A stretch of 64,000 nt of DNA from Citrobacter telavivensis (GCA_009363175.1 CP045205.1:1178001-1242000), one strand, 5' to 3'; counted from the stretch's first letter, positions 17,301-27,159 are shown. A program made the numbers and translations. The notes: a model not told the origin generated them from the sequence alone.

Positions 17301-18377
17301 TTAAAATTTATTAATAAGGCTATCCCAACTTTCTAATCGAATAGGTGGGGATGATGTTATCTCTACATTATGACGCTGTTTACTTTCTTCAAGATCATTA
17401 TTAGAGCGACCAGCAATAACAACGCTTCTGATGTTAATGTCTTTGTTAGGGTCAACACTTAATTTTCCTCTTGGTCCAAGTAATGCGTTTGAGAAGCCAG
17501 AACCAGTTTCGACCTGTTCTCTTATCTCATGAAAGTAGTTTCTATATTTTTCATAATCCCCTCTATATATTACACTAATTCTCTCTCTAACTTGTTGTAT
17601 CGCCTCATTTGTTTTTTGTGACAAATTACCGTATCCAGATTGGTTCATGAGATTAAAATTAGCACCTTTGATTTCTATGAGAGTAACATCCATTCGTGAT
17701 CGACCGGAAAAGATGACATAATCAACGAAACCATTAGCAATTTTTAATTCTGATAAAACAATATACTCTTCTTTAGGATTAGCATAAAAACTAGCGAAAA
17801 ATGATAAATCCTTCTTCAGAAACTCTGCTATTTCACGTTCAGTTGGATTAGTTTTAATGAAATCAGAGATTTCTTTTTTTAATATTGAATGTTCTTTAAT
17901 TAATAATCTTCTGGTGATTATATTGCTATCTTCAACATATGTTTTTTTAGTATAAGGATAAAGTTGTTGATAAAAATACTCTATTTTTTTAAAAAGCCTT
18001 TCATTTTTCAATGTGCCATCTAATAATTCTTCGTAAGAACAGCCAAGCATTAATTGTGCTTTTTTCAGTGTTGTTTTCTCCCAATTAGGAGAGTTATTAT
18101 GGTCAAATGTTACGATATCAAAGCTTCCGTAGCCAGAAAAGCCCTCTTCATAATGTTCAATGATTTTAGTGTCATTGTAGATAAATCCCTCATCAATTAG
18201 CTGCTTACGGATATGTTCCACGGAATTGGTTACACTCGTCGGGCTTTTATCATCTAGATCAGTTAGTAATGAGAATTGAGTGTTCGCATGCAAAAATATC
18301 CTGACTCGGCATAAGGAATATTCATGTGAATAGTCATTAGGTTTGAATTTAAAAATAAAGTCACTTACTTTCATCAT
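17301..18377 (-). CDS. Shedu-like (DUF4263) anti-phage nuclease
   Basis: 358 aa. The N-terminal 150 residues are a variable sensor-like region. The C-terminal part reads as a DUF4263 PD-(D/E)xK nuclease: FLKKDLSFFASFY (187-199), VDYVIF with the acidic residue at 219, IEIKGAN with E235 and K237, and AIQQVRERI (259-267). SduA proteins of this type act as oligomeric nucleases against phage. AAGGAA precedes two adjacent ATGs, of which the second (18374) is better spaced. It lies 35 bp after hsdR on the same strand and may be read from the type I operon. The family call rests on motif order only. Confidence 0.7.
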   Translation of the reverse strand: MMKVSDFIFKFKPNDYSHEYSLCRVRIFLHANTQFSLLTDLDDKSPTSVTNSVEHIRKQLIDEGFIYNDTKIIEHYEEGFSGYGSFDIVTFDHNNSPNWEKTTLKKAQLMLGCSYEELLDGTLKNERLFKKIEYFYQQLYPYTKKTYVEDSNIITRRLLIKEHSILKKEISDFIKTNPTEREIAEFLKKDLSFFASFYANPKEEYIVLSELKIANGFVDYVIFSGRSRMDVTLIEIKGANFNLMNQSGYGNLSQKTNEAIQQVRERISVIYRGDYEKYRNYFHEIREQVETGSGFSNALLGPRGKLSVDPNKDINIRSVVIAGRSNNDLEESKQRHNVEITSSPPIRLESWDSLINKF

Positions 18378-18412
18378 ATTTCCTTATGTGATCAGTTTGT
18401 ATCTAAATTGCT

Positions 18413-21400
18413 TCACATCGTCCAATGATTCGAAATAACTTCCGCTTGTTTTAATATTAACTCCACCGCTTCCGGCGTTTTATCTGGCGGATACTTATAC
18501 CTCCGCAGAGTCTGGCGAACTAGGATACGCAATCTTGCACGAACGCTTTCCCGTACCTGCCAGTCTACGGTTGTAGATTGCCGCAGCTTCAGCGTCACTT
18601 CTATCGCCAGTTTCTTAAGTACCTCATCCCCTAACTCTCGGACAGCGCTTTCGTTTTCTGCCAGTGCGTCGTAGAAGGCGATCTCGTCAGGATTCAGGCC
18701 AAGCGCATCATCACGCGTCATTGCGGACTGAAAATCCTTCGCCATCTGGATCAGCTCTTCAATCACCTGCGCCGTCTCAATAGCCCGGTTGTTATATTTA
18801 ATCAATACGGCCTGAAGACGTTCCGAATACTTCTTCTCCTGCACTACATTATTTTTTGTGCGGGACTGGATACCATCATTAATCAGTTTTTCCAGCAACT
18901 CTACCGCCAGGTTGCGATATGGCATATCGTGGACTTCCTGTAAGAACTCATCAGAAAGTAGGCCAATATTGGGCTTATCCAGCCCGGCCAGCGTAAAAAT
19001 ATCATCCACGCCATTAGCAATTACGGCATTATCCAGAATCTGTTTTAGCGCAGAGTTCTTCTCGGCCTGGCTTATTTTTTTGTCCACACTTGTAAATTTG
19101 CTGATAGCGGCCTTCACTGCAGATAAGAAAGCAATCTCCAGTTTATAAGGCTGTGCCGCATCCAGCGTACAGCAAAGCGACCAGGCTTTAGTAATTGCCA
19201 ATATGTTATCAAGAAAACGCTTCTTACCATCTTCAAGGCCGAGCACGTAGTTTGCAACGGGCACCAACAGCTTTTGTGCGTGAGCTTCAAAGCCGGTGTA
19301 GTCAAAACCCACTGACGTTGCTGTTTTGGCAAACATACCGTGGATGATGTCCAGCTTTTCCAGCATGATTGCCAGCGCTTCTTCGGCATTAATGGTCGCA
19401 TCGCCTTTACCGTTTGCATCGGTATAGGTTTTCAGTGCCAGTTTCAGTTCATTGGCGATTCTGATGTAATCCACCACCAGCCCGCCGGGTTTATCTTTGA
19501 ATACCCGGTTGACGCGGGCAATGGCCTGCATCAGGTTATGGCCGCGCATCGGCTTGTCGATATACATGGTGTGACAGCAAGGGGCATCAAAGCCGGTCAG
19601 CCACATATCGCGCACAATCACCAGCTTCAGCGGATCGTTCACATTCTTGAAGCGGGATTCTAGTCGTTTTTTAGTTCGCTTGTTGTAGATATGCGGTTGC
19701 AGCATGGCCTTATCAGACGCTGTACCGGTCATCACAATTTTGATTTGTCCTTTTTCAGGAGCGTCATCGTGCCACTCCGGGCGTAGCGCGATAATTTCAT
19801 CGTAAAGATGGACGCAGATTTCTCGGCTCATCGCGACAATCATCGCCTTGCCGTCCATTACGGTATTGCGCTTCTCAAAGTGAGAAATAAGATCGGCGGC
19901 AACCTGCTGGAGACGAGGTTTCGCACCAACCAGTTTCTCCAGACGGCTCCATTCACCTTTGGTTTTTTCACGCAGGTCCAGTTCATCATCTTCAATCAGT
20001 TCATCAACCTGGTCAGAGAGCGCCGCCAGTTCTTCATGATTGAGATCGAGTTTCGCCAGCCGGGATTCATAGTGAATAGGCACCGTTGCGCCATCATCCA
20101 CCGCATCCTGAATATCATAAATCGAGACATAATCGCCAAATACAGCGCGGGTATCGCGATCCTCTGCCGAAACCGGTGTTCCGGTAAACCCAAGAAACGA
20201 GGCGTTGGGCAATGCGTCGCGCATATGTTTGGCGTAACCGTATTTATAGATACCCGTTTCCCGGTCCAGGTTAGCTTTCATGCCGTACTGGCTGCGGTGC
20301 GCTTCATCGGAAATAACAACGATATTGCTGCGTCCATTGAGTACCGGATGGGCGTTTTCTCCTTCTTCCGGGGAGAACTTCTGCACAGTAGTAAAGATAA
20401 TGCCGCCTGTGTCGCGAGTTGCAAGCAGTTCCCGCAGTGCTTCACGGTTATCCGCCTGTACCGGCATTTGCTTGAGCAGTTCCTGCGCCTGACAGAACGT
20501 ACCGTAAAGCTGACCGTCCAGATCGTTACGATCGGTTACGACCACAATCGTCGGATTGCCCATTTCCGGCTGTTGTAACAGTTTGCCGACGTAACAACAC
20601 ATGGAGATACTTTTACCGGAACCCTGCGTATGCCAGACCACGCCCGCCTTCTTACTGCCAGGCTGAATGTTGCTGTGCAGGACCAGTTGCTTACCGGTAG
20701 CAGCGACGATCGTCGCCTGCACGGCCTCACGCACCGCGTGGAACTGGTGGTAACCAGCTATTTTTTTAATCAGCCTTTCATCGTTGTTCTCGAACAGGAC
20801 GAAGTAACGGATATAGTCGAGCAGCAGCTCCCGGTTAAAGAACCCCCGCACCATAGTTTCCAGTTGCCATTCCAGCAACGGCTTATCATTTTCATTGCTG
20901 ATGGTCTTCCACGGCATAAAACGTTCTTCCGTGGCCGTCAGAGAACCCACTCGCGCCAGATAGCCATCGCTGACAATTAGTGCTTCATTGCTGATAAACA
21001 GATCGCGGATTTCGTCTTTATAGGTCTGTAACTGATGGTACGCATCCCAGATATCTACTTTGTCGTCGATGGGGCTTTTCAGTTCCACCACCGCCAGCGG
21101 AAGCCCGTTAATAAAGCAGATGATATCCGGGCGACGAGGCTGTTTCGTTCCGCTGATGGTCATCTGATTGACCACCATAAAACGGTTGTTTTGCGGCTGG
21201 TTAAAATCCACCAGCAGGGCGTGGTCGTGGATAAGTTCTTCGTCTCGGCGGTACTGTACCGGAACACCTTCCAGCAGCCAGTGATGGAAGGTTTTGTTAC
21301 TGGCAATCAGATCCGGGCTTTCAGCACGGGTAATACGGGAGATAACCTGTTCGATGACGTCAGCGGGCAGATGTGGGTTGATTTTTAGCAGGCAGGAGGT

Positions 21401-21544
21401 CAACACGGGCGTCAGGAATACATCATGATAACTGGCGCGTTGCGGGTTACTGCCCTCGGGGGCAATATCCGGCCCGTGGTGTATTTCCCAGCCTTGTTCG
21501 GCAAACCAGCCCAGACATAATGTTTCAAGCGTAGACTCGTTCAT
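18413..21544 (-). CDS. hsdR: Type I restriction enzyme R subunit
   Basis: Translocating endonuclease subunit of a type I restriction-modification system. The length is 1043 aa, normal for HsdR. The N-terminal nuclease has D140 in RRPDIICF and E154-x-K156 in AVVELKSP. Helicase motor motifs include Walker A TQGSGKS (306-312), DEAH (413-416) and GFTGTPV. A C-terminal helical region is present. The ATG directly abuts the stop of the FRG gene (TAA-ATG), so the two are one transcription and translation unit. No frameshift is visible. Confidence 0.95.
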   Translation of the reverse strand: MNESTLETLCLGWFAEQGWEIHHGPDIAPEGSNPQRASYHDVFLTPVLTSCLLKINPHLPADVIEQVISRITRAESPDLIASNKTFHHWLLEGVPVQYRRDEELIHDHALLVDFNQPQNNRFMVVNQMTISGTKQPRRPDIICFINGLPLAVVELKSPIDDKVDIWDAYHQLQTYKDEIRDLFISNEALIVSDGYLARVGSLTATEERFMPWKTISNENDKPLLEWQLETMVRGFFNRELLLDYIRYFVLFENNDERLIKKIAGYHQFHAVREAVQATIVAATGKQLVLHSNIQPGSKKAGVVWHTQGSGKSISMCCYVGKLLQQPEMGNPTIVVVTDRNDLDGQLYGTFCQAQELLKQMPVQADNREALRELLATRDTGGIIFTTVQKFSPEEGENAHPVLNGRSNIVVISDEAHRSQYGMKANLDRETGIYKYGYAKHMRDALPNASFLGFTGTPVSAEDRDTRAVFGDYVSIYDIQDAVDDGATVPIHYESRLAKLDLNHEELAALSDQVDELIEDDELDLREKTKGEWSRLEKLVGAKPRLQQVAADLISHFEKRNTVMDGKAMIVAMSREICVHLYDEIIALRPEWHDDAPEKGQIKIVMTGTASDKAMLQPHIYNKRTKKRLESRFKNVNDPLKLVIVRDMWLTGFDAPCCHTMYIDKPMRGHNLMQAIARVNRVFKDKPGGLVVDYIRIANELKLALKTYTDANGKGDATINAEEALAIMLEKLDIIHGMFAKTATSVGFDYTGFEAHAQKLLVPVANYVLGLEDGKKRFLDNILAITKAWSLCCTLDAAQPYKLEIAFLSAVKAAISKFTSVDKKISQAEKNSALKQILDNAVIANGVDDIFTLAGLDKPNIGLLSDEFLQEVHDMPYRNLAVELLEKLINDGIQSRTKNNVVQEKKYSERLQAVLIKYNNRAIETAQVIEELIQMAKDFQSAMTRDDALGLNPDEIAFYDALAENESAVRELGDEVLKKLAIEVTLKLRQSTTVDWQVRESVRARLRILVRQTLRRYKYPPDKTPEAVELILKQAEVISNHWTM

Positions 21545-22783
21545 TTATGCCTCCTTGTCATCACTATCTTCAATAGAAAGTATATTTTTAATAACATACT
21601 CACGTGCAGACTCTGGATAACCTGCTTTTCTCAATATGATTCTTGTTTTTGCAAGCATACTTTCTTTCAATGAGTCACGCTCTTGCCAGTCTATTAATTT
21701 ACCTTTTGCAAGAGTGTTAGCTATTTCATTAGCCATGAAATGCAACTTTTCAATATCTATGCCTTTGGCTTCGCTTGGTGTTAATAATAGATCCATTATC
21801 GAGTTGGAAGTATTTATTTTGGGGGTGGTACTTTCAAATGAGAGGTGTGGTGCTTCTTGGTGGAACTCTGTGACATCAGGGTTAATCGTTTTAATTACTT
21901 TGCTTTTCTCAATTTCAGAAATAAATACGTTGCAATAATCTGCTGCACCAATTAAATCTGGGAAAAGGCTGGCATGGTGTACATTCATGCGACGGAGATA
22001 TTTTAAGCACTCACCTTGGTTTTCATTTTTGACATAAATTTTGCAGATGTATTTTGCTAAAATATAAGCTTCCTCATCCTCTGAAGCATTAGAAAAATCT
22101 TCGCCATGAACTTCTTCGTTGCTTAATATTTCGGCCAGCTTATTTTCAATGGTTGCGTCATGCGGTGAGTAAGTAAATAACCCAGCTTGGCTTACTAACC
22201 GACCGTGATCATCTTTTTTTGGCTCAAATAGCCTGATGTCCTGACATATTTCATTGTCTGTGATAAATGTTTTGTTCAAAATATAAATTGAACGATATGG
22301 GTTGTCATCCTCCTCAATTTGATCTTCTTTGCAAAAAGCAAAAAAAAGAGCAACATATGGAGAGTATGTCCAATCTAATAAAGGAGTCATTAATCCATGA
22401 TGCTGACCAATTGACCATAATTCATCATCTTCCGGGCCATCATCTAGTAAACTATGATCTTTTATTCTTCCCCTAATAGCTTTCCTAAAGAGAGTGAGTT
22501 GGCGTTCTGCAAGCTCTTTAGTGACAATGCCATTTGACGTGACCCTTCCTAATGTTGGAGTCATACTCCAATCGAAACGCCTGTGGCCTCGGAAAACTAA
22601 TTGCACATCATGTTGATTAAAAAAATCACTTTCTAATAAATGAGTAAAATCATGCCAGTCATCGATCCGGGTTACAGGTATTCGTCCGCTAAATTCGTCA
22701 GCAGTAATAATAAAACTCTGCTTAGGTAAATCGCTGACCCATTTTGGAATCTTATCCCAGTAATTATCTGGTAATTGACTCAT
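21545..22783 (-). CDS. FRG-domain protein embedded in the type I RM operon
   Basis: 412 aa. Residues 38-150 form an FRG domain, named for its Phe-Arg-Gly motif. That motif lies in QLVFRGHRRFDWSMTPTLGR (61-80), and GQHHGLMTPLLDWTYSPY follows at 126-143. The C-terminal 250 residues are unassigned. The function of FRG domains is unknown; they recur in defence loci. The ATG overlaps the hsdS stop by 4 nt (ATGA) and the stop abuts the hsdR ATG, so it is a fixed member of the operon and not a recent insertion. Confidence 0.85.
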   Translation of the reverse strand: MSQLPDNYWDKIPKWVSDLPKQSFIITADEFSGRIPVTRIDDWHDFTHLLESDFFNQHDVQLVFRGHRRFDWSMTPTLGRVTSNGIVTKELAERQLTLFRKAIRGRIKDHSLLDDGPEDDELWSIGQHHGLMTPLLDWTYSPYVALFFAFCKEDQIEEDDNPYRSIYILNKTFITDNEICQDIRLFEPKKDDHGRLVSQAGLFTYSPHDATIENKLAEILSNEEVHGEDFSNASEDEEAYILAKYICKIYVKNENQGECLKYLRRMNVHHASLFPDLIGAADYCNVFISEIEKSKVIKTINPDVTEFHQEAPHLSFESTTPKINTSNSIMDLLLTPSEAKGIDIEKLHFMANEIANTLAKGKLIDWQERDSLKESMLAKTRIILRKAGYPESAREYVIKNILSIEDSDDKEA

Positions 22784-24225
22784 TTTATGCTCCTTCCGTA
22801 CTTATGTTGAGAGTTTTGATCTGCTAAATCAATCTCACCAAATATAAGTTTGGGAAGTAACTTGTCACGGAGTTGAGATAAATAAGCATTACTTACCAAA
22901 TTGTTTTTAATGCTATTAAATAAAGGTGTGATAATCTCTTCGAACTTATCATTTATTGTTTTATGCGCAGTAAGTATATTTACCGTTTCAAATGTATTTG
23001 TTGTTATTGTGTCAAATACAGCACCGTGAGTATTCCGCTTTAATACATCAATACATTGTTTTACTCTGAGATAGGTAAGAAATGGCCCTGAGAAATCCTG
23101 TCCAGAGATTCCGTAACATGACTGGTTCATAGCCATCTCCACAGCGACCAACGCTAACTTTCCAACGGTCCCTCTTGCCGAAATTATTGTTGTTCCAACT
23201 GGGAGTAATTTTGTAGAACTATTATTTAGCCCCTTTGCGGTAATTTTTTCAACCGTATCAATAACAAATACATCCCCATCACGAGGTGCATCTTTTACTG
23301 AGTACCAGCAGATGTCACCTCCCCAATAATCTGATTCAGAACGCTTTGGTGTTCCCCCTCCAATTATTTTAATTTTTTCAGCTAAAGTGGTCATTTCCCA
23401 TCCATCAGGGATATTACCCAACTTGCTTTCTTGCATAGCAAACGGAAACAACTCTGCGGTTGCCCTAAGCTCAGCATATTTTTCAGGTTGTTCACACTCA
23501 AACTCAGCCAAGGAAGCCATATCTTTACCAGAAATAGATGACATAGCAGCAAGTGTCGCATCTACCTGCGAACCACCTGCTTCCAGTACCGCAATTTTGG
23601 CTTTTACCGGTTCAAAATCAACAAACCAGCTTTTGAAAAGGGCTTGTGCCATTCGTTCTAGCGTTTGATTAATCTTCTGATTAATATGTATTTTTTCATC
23701 TAGGCTGCTAAGGATTTTAGCTATATTTTCTTGTGTCTTTAAAGGTGGCAGAGATAATTCGATAGATTTAAGAGAGGATAATGGTTGTCCGATACCCGGA
23801 GTACCAACTTGAGAAGCATTTTTAAGCAATTCATGTCTACCAGTACTACTTTTAAAAAAGTAGTATACAAATTTGGGACATGCTTTATCAGTAGCACAAG
23901 TCAGTTTCATCAAGCTGCTGGAAAGGACGTAGCGTTGTTCACGTTCTACAATGCCTACTTCACCTATAGAACCTCTGTGAGGAAATACCAAGTCATTTTT
24001 ATAAACGTTACATGATGCTAATTCATCAGCTTTTTCTTCTGTTATATATACGAAGTCATTTATAAAATGAGATGTTGGGCCAAGGTTTGTCCCTCGAATT
24101 ACCGCAATACCCGACTCGGTATAGCAATCACTCTTCATTCGAGACCCAAAAGGACCAATAGTGATAGCATTTTTTCTATCGGCTTTAATGTCATCGATCC
24201 GTACAATAGGCCAGTTAGAACTCAT
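22780..24225 (-). CDS. hsdS: Type I restriction enzyme S (specificity) subunit
   Basis: Determines the bipartite DNA target of the methyltransferase and restriction complexes. The length is 481 aa. It has two target-recognition domains (about 1-150 and 255-410), each followed by a conserved helical spacer (KILSSLDEKIHINQKINQ and the C-terminal helices). The first spacer ends in the common FKSWFVDFEPVKAK segment. The start at 24225 is unchanged, but the IS630 copy now lies seven bases upstream. The native ribosome-binding site GGGAGGG is therefore on the other side of the IS and only a weak AGGAT remains. Confidence 0.92.
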   Translation of the reverse strand: MSSNWPIVRIDDIKADRKNAITIGPFGSRMKSDCYTESGIAVIRGTNLGPTSHFINDFVYITEEKADELASCNVYKNDLVFPHRGSIGEVGIVEREQRYVLSSSLMKLTCATDKACPKFVYYFFKSSTGRHELLKNASQVGTPGIGQPLSSLKSIELSLPPLKTQENIAKILSSLDEKIHINQKINQTLERMAQALFKSWFVDFEPVKAKIAVLEAGGSQVDATLAAMSSISGKDMASLAEFECEQPEKYAELRATAELFPFAMQESKLGNIPDGWEMTTLAEKIKIIGGGTPKRSESDYWGGDICWYSVKDAPRDGDVFVIDTVEKITAKGLNNSSTKLLPVGTTIISARGTVGKLALVAVEMAMNQSCYGISGQDFSGPFLTYLRVKQCIDVLKRNTHGAVFDTITTNTFETVNILTAHKTINDKFEEIITPLFNSIKNNLVSNAYLSQLRDKLLPKLIFGEIDLADQNSQHKYGRSIK

Positions 24226-24231
24226 ATCCTA

Positions 24232-25384
24232 AATAGCTGTGCCTAATACCGCTACACTTTTGCCTGACCATGTTTTCCTCCGGGGAATGGGCTGGCGGTT
24301 TCCATAAAATGGCGGACCTTTTTCAGTAACTGCCACATTGAGCGGCACTGATGATTACGGGTTATCGTGTCATGAAGTGCCTGCCATAGCCGTTCCACAT
24401 GATTCACCCACGGCGAGTAAACCGGCTGGTAAATTACCCTGAACTTGGGATTTGCTTTCAACCAGCGCTGTGTTTCGCGGCTTTTATGGATAATGTAGTT
24501 ATCAACGATCAGCGTGATTGTTTTCGCCCGCCGGTAAGTGGCTTTCAGGTGCTTCAGCAGAGCGATAAACAGCGCTGAACTTTTGCTGTTGCCGCCCACG
24601 TAGCTGACTTTACCCGTGCCACTGTGCAGTGCGCCGGCCAGATAGTATTTTTCGTTCTGCCCCGGCGTCACTACCCGTTTCTGCTGTCCGCGCAACTGCC
24701 AGTCCGCACCGATTTTAGGATTAAGGTGGATATCCACTTCATCTTCATAAAATACCGGATGCTCTGCGCTGCATTCATCCAGCGCTTTGTGGATTACCGC
24801 CATCTTTTCATCTTTATGTGGGTCACGGATACGCAGAGTTGGCGCGGCCCTGCGCCATACAAGCCCCGCAGATGGCAACCAGCGGCGAACGGTTCCTGCA
24901 TGTAACTGGCAACCGGTTATCTCATTGATTTTTATTGCCAGTAATTCGGTGCTCCAGCGTGAACGTTGATAACCAAAATCGCCGGGAGAATGCTTTATCA
25001 GCTCACGTAACAGGGTGCAGATATGTTCAAAAGGCCAGCGTCGGGAGCGCCCTGCGGGTAAGGATTTCAGGCCTTCAATACCTGAGTGCGTAAACCAGTT
25101 AATCCAGCGACCAACGGATGAACGGGCACAACAGAGAGTTCTGGCAACATCGCTGACCCGTTCACCCCGATGAAGCATCAGCATGGCCGTGAGTCTGCGG
25201 GCATGATTTTTATCGCGCGTTTTATGAATAGCTTTCTGCATCAGGCGTCGTTCGCCACGGGGTATTGGTGCTATGATCGGCATCGCTCAGTCCGGTTGGT
25301 GGTTTTGGTTGGTTTGGCGATTGATCAGATCGCACAATCCGGGCTGAGTTCCCTTTCAGTGATCTACTATTCCGCGCAGCTATT
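24232..25384 (-). mobile_element. IS630 insertion in the hsdM-hsdS junction
   Basis: A 1153-bp element, the length I remember for IS630, flanked by a TA target duplication (24230-24231 and 25385-25386). The terminal inverted repeats begin AATAGCTG at both ends. IS630/Tc1-family elements duplicate TA. Removing the element and one TA restores an overlap in which hsdM ends LGGLGYEF and the hsdS ATG lies within its last codons. Confidence 0.92.
24252..25283 (-). CDS. IS630 transposase
   Basis: 343-aa DDE transposase of the IS630/Tc1 family, full length. The N-terminal helix-turn-helix region is VSDVARTLCCARSSVGRWINW (shown only in part: VARTLCCARSSVGRW). Catalytic acidic residues are in YEDEVDIHLNP, LIVDNYIIHKS and WVNHVERLWQ. 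It appears intact and lies on the same strand as the hsd genes. Confidence 0.95.
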   Translation of the reverse strand: MPIIAPIPRGERRLMQKAIHKTRDKNHARRLTAMLMLHRGERVSDVARTLCCARSSVGRWINWFTHSGIEGLKSLPAGRSRRWPFEHICTLLRELIKHSPGDFGYQRSRWSTELLAIKINEITGCQLHAGTVRRWLPSAGLVWRRAAPTLRIRDPHKDEKMAVIHKALDECSAEHPVFYEDEVDIHLNPKIGADWQLRGQQKRVVTPGQNEKYYLAGALHSGTGKVSYVGGNSKSSALFIALLKHLKATYRRAKTITLIVDNYIIHKSRETQRWLKANPKFRVIYQPVYSPWVNHVERLWQALHDTITRNHQCRSMWQLLKKVRHFMETASPFPGGKHGQAKV

Positions 25385-27079
25385 TAGCCCTCCCAGATTC
25401 ATCTTTATTTGCTTCTCCAGCTCCGCATTTTCTGCCAGTTGATCTTTTAGTATCGCTGTCAATTGCGCCATCTTCTCTGCAAACGGCTCATCATCTTCTT
25501 CTTGTTCAATTGCACCAACATAACGCCCAGGAGTCAGGACAAAATCATTTTTCTTTATATCGTCCAGCGTGGCAGTAAAGCAGAATCCGGCTATGTCTTC
25601 GTAATCTTTAGCTGTCTGCCAGGCATGGAACGTATCGGAAATCTTACGAATATCATCCGTTGAAAAATCACGTAGTACGCGATCTTTCATAAAGCCAATC
25701 TGGCGAGCATCAATAAATAGAACCTCACCTTTACGATGAGCCTTACCATTACCGCCTGATTTGTCTTTGGTCAGTAGCCAGATGCAGGCCGGGATTTGGG
25801 TGTTGGTAAAGAGCTGCCCCGGCAGTGCTACCATACACTCCACCAGATCAGCCTCAATAATCGCCCGGCGAATTGCACCTTCGCTGCTAGTATTGGAGCT
25901 CATAGAGCCGTTTGCCAGCAGCAGTGCCATTGAACCTTTCGGTGCCAGATGGTGGATCATATGCTGCATCCAGGCAAAGTTGGCGTTGCCCTGTGGCGGG
26001 GTACCGTATTGCCAGCGGACGTCATCTTCCAGCTTCGCATTCCACCACTCTTTCATATTGAACGGTGGGTTAGCCATAACAAAGTCGGCACGCAAATCCG
26101 GGTGCTGATCGTTCAGGAATGTATCGGCATTTTGTTTACCGAAATTAAAATCGATGCCGCGAATCACCATGTTCATTGCAGCCAGACGCCAGGTGGTAGG
26201 GTTGGATTCTTGCCCGTAAACGGAGATATTGCGCTTTTGCTCGGCAGCGTTGTAATGCTTTTCATCTGCATGCGCTTCTATAAACCGATCGCTGGAAACG
26301 AAGAATCCGCCGGAACCCATCGCCGGATCATAAACACGGCCATTATAGGGCTGGAGCATTTCAACAATCAGCGTGACGATGCTTTTTGGCGTGTAATATT
26401 GGCCACCCTGTTTGCCTTCCGCCAGCGCGAACTGACCGAGGAAATACTCGTAAACGTGACCGAGAATATCTTTGCTCTTCAAATTGAGCTTCACGCCATT
26501 GTATTTAGGTTCGCTGAAACTGGTATCGGAGAAAACGTTAATCAGGCTGATTAACAGGTCATTGCCAAGCTGATAGTGGCCGATACGGTTAAGGATATTT
26601 TTCAGTTTAGGATTGCTGTTTTCGATAGTATCCAGAACAATATCAATCAGCTTGGATACTGACGTCATTACGATATCTTTACCGCTATCGTCTTTTCCCA
26701 AAACCGTCCCTACAGGCAGGGCTGCGTTGGTTTTGAGAGTTTCCCAGCGAGCCAGTTTTGGTACCCAGAAGACGTTTTTCTCAGTGTAGTAATCCTTAAC
26801 TTCCAACTCTTCTGTGATCGCCTGCTGGTACGCCTCTTCCGTGTCGTAATCATCACGAGAAAGTGTGTAAATGTTGTCCGGGTTGGACTTGTCTTCAAAC
26901 AGCCCTCTCAGTTCCATCTGACGGGCATCAAAGGCATCTGAAACATACTTCAGAAAGATAAGCCCCAGTACCACATGCTTGTAGTTGGCCGCGTCCATAT
27001 TGGCGCGTAGCTTATCTGCGGCTTTCCAGAACTTAGTATCCAGATCGTTAAGAAATTGCTGCTCAGCGTTGTCCATCAT
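25367..27079 (-). CDS. hsdM: Type I restriction enzyme M (methyltransferase) subunit, C-terminus altered by IS630
   Basis: N6-adenine methyltransferase subunit. The length is 570 aa. The N-terminal HsdM_N domain is followed by the catalytic domain with motif I DPAMGSGG (251-258) and NPPF (337-340). The frame now runs into IS630, so the last residues are NSCAE in place of the native GYEF rebuilt across the target site. The catalytic domain is intact. Two adjacent ATGs are possible starts. Methylation would also need HsdS from beyond the IS. Confidence 0.93.
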   Translation of the reverse strand: MMDNAEQQFLNDLDTKFWKAADKLRANMDAANYKHVVLGLIFLKYVSDAFDARQMELRGLFEDKSNPDNIYTLSRDDYDTEEAYQQAITEELEVKDYYTEKNVFWVPKLARWETLKTNAALPVGTVLGKDDSGKDIVMTSVSKLIDIVLDTIENSNPKLKNILNRIGHYQLGNDLLISLINVFSDTSFSEPKYNGVKLNLKSKDILGHVYEYFLGQFALAEGKQGGQYYTPKSIVTLIVEMLQPYNGRVYDPAMGSGGFFVSSDRFIEAHADEKHYNAAEQKRNISVYGQESNPTTWRLAAMNMVIRGIDFNFGKQNADTFLNDQHPDLRADFVMANPPFNMKEWWNAKLEDDVRWQYGTPPQGNANFAWMQHMIHHLAPKGSMALLLANGSMSSNTSSEGAIRRAIIEADLVECMVALPGQLFTNTQIPACIWLLTKDKSGGNGKAHRKGEVLFIDARQIGFMKDRVLRDFSTDDIRKISDTFHAWQTAKDYEDIAGFCFTATLDDIKKNDFVLTPGRYVGAIEQEEDDEPFAEKMAQLTAILKDQLAENAELEKQIKMNLGGLNSCAE

Positions 27080-27127
27080 AACCTCAAAAAATCATCTGCG
27101 TCTGGTTCGGTATCCAGGTTGCGTAAA

Positions 27128-27159
27128 GTCAGGGTAATTGCCAAGGATCATACCCTGAC
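27128..27159. promoter_or_regulatory. 9-bp inverted repeat between hsdM and the TIR gene
   Basis: GTCAGGGTA and TACCCTGAC form a perfect inverted repeat with a 14-bp spacer in the 211-bp gap between the divergent hsdM and TIR genes. It could be an operator shared by both promoters or a leader hairpin. No matching regulator gene is adjacent. Confidence 0.4.
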
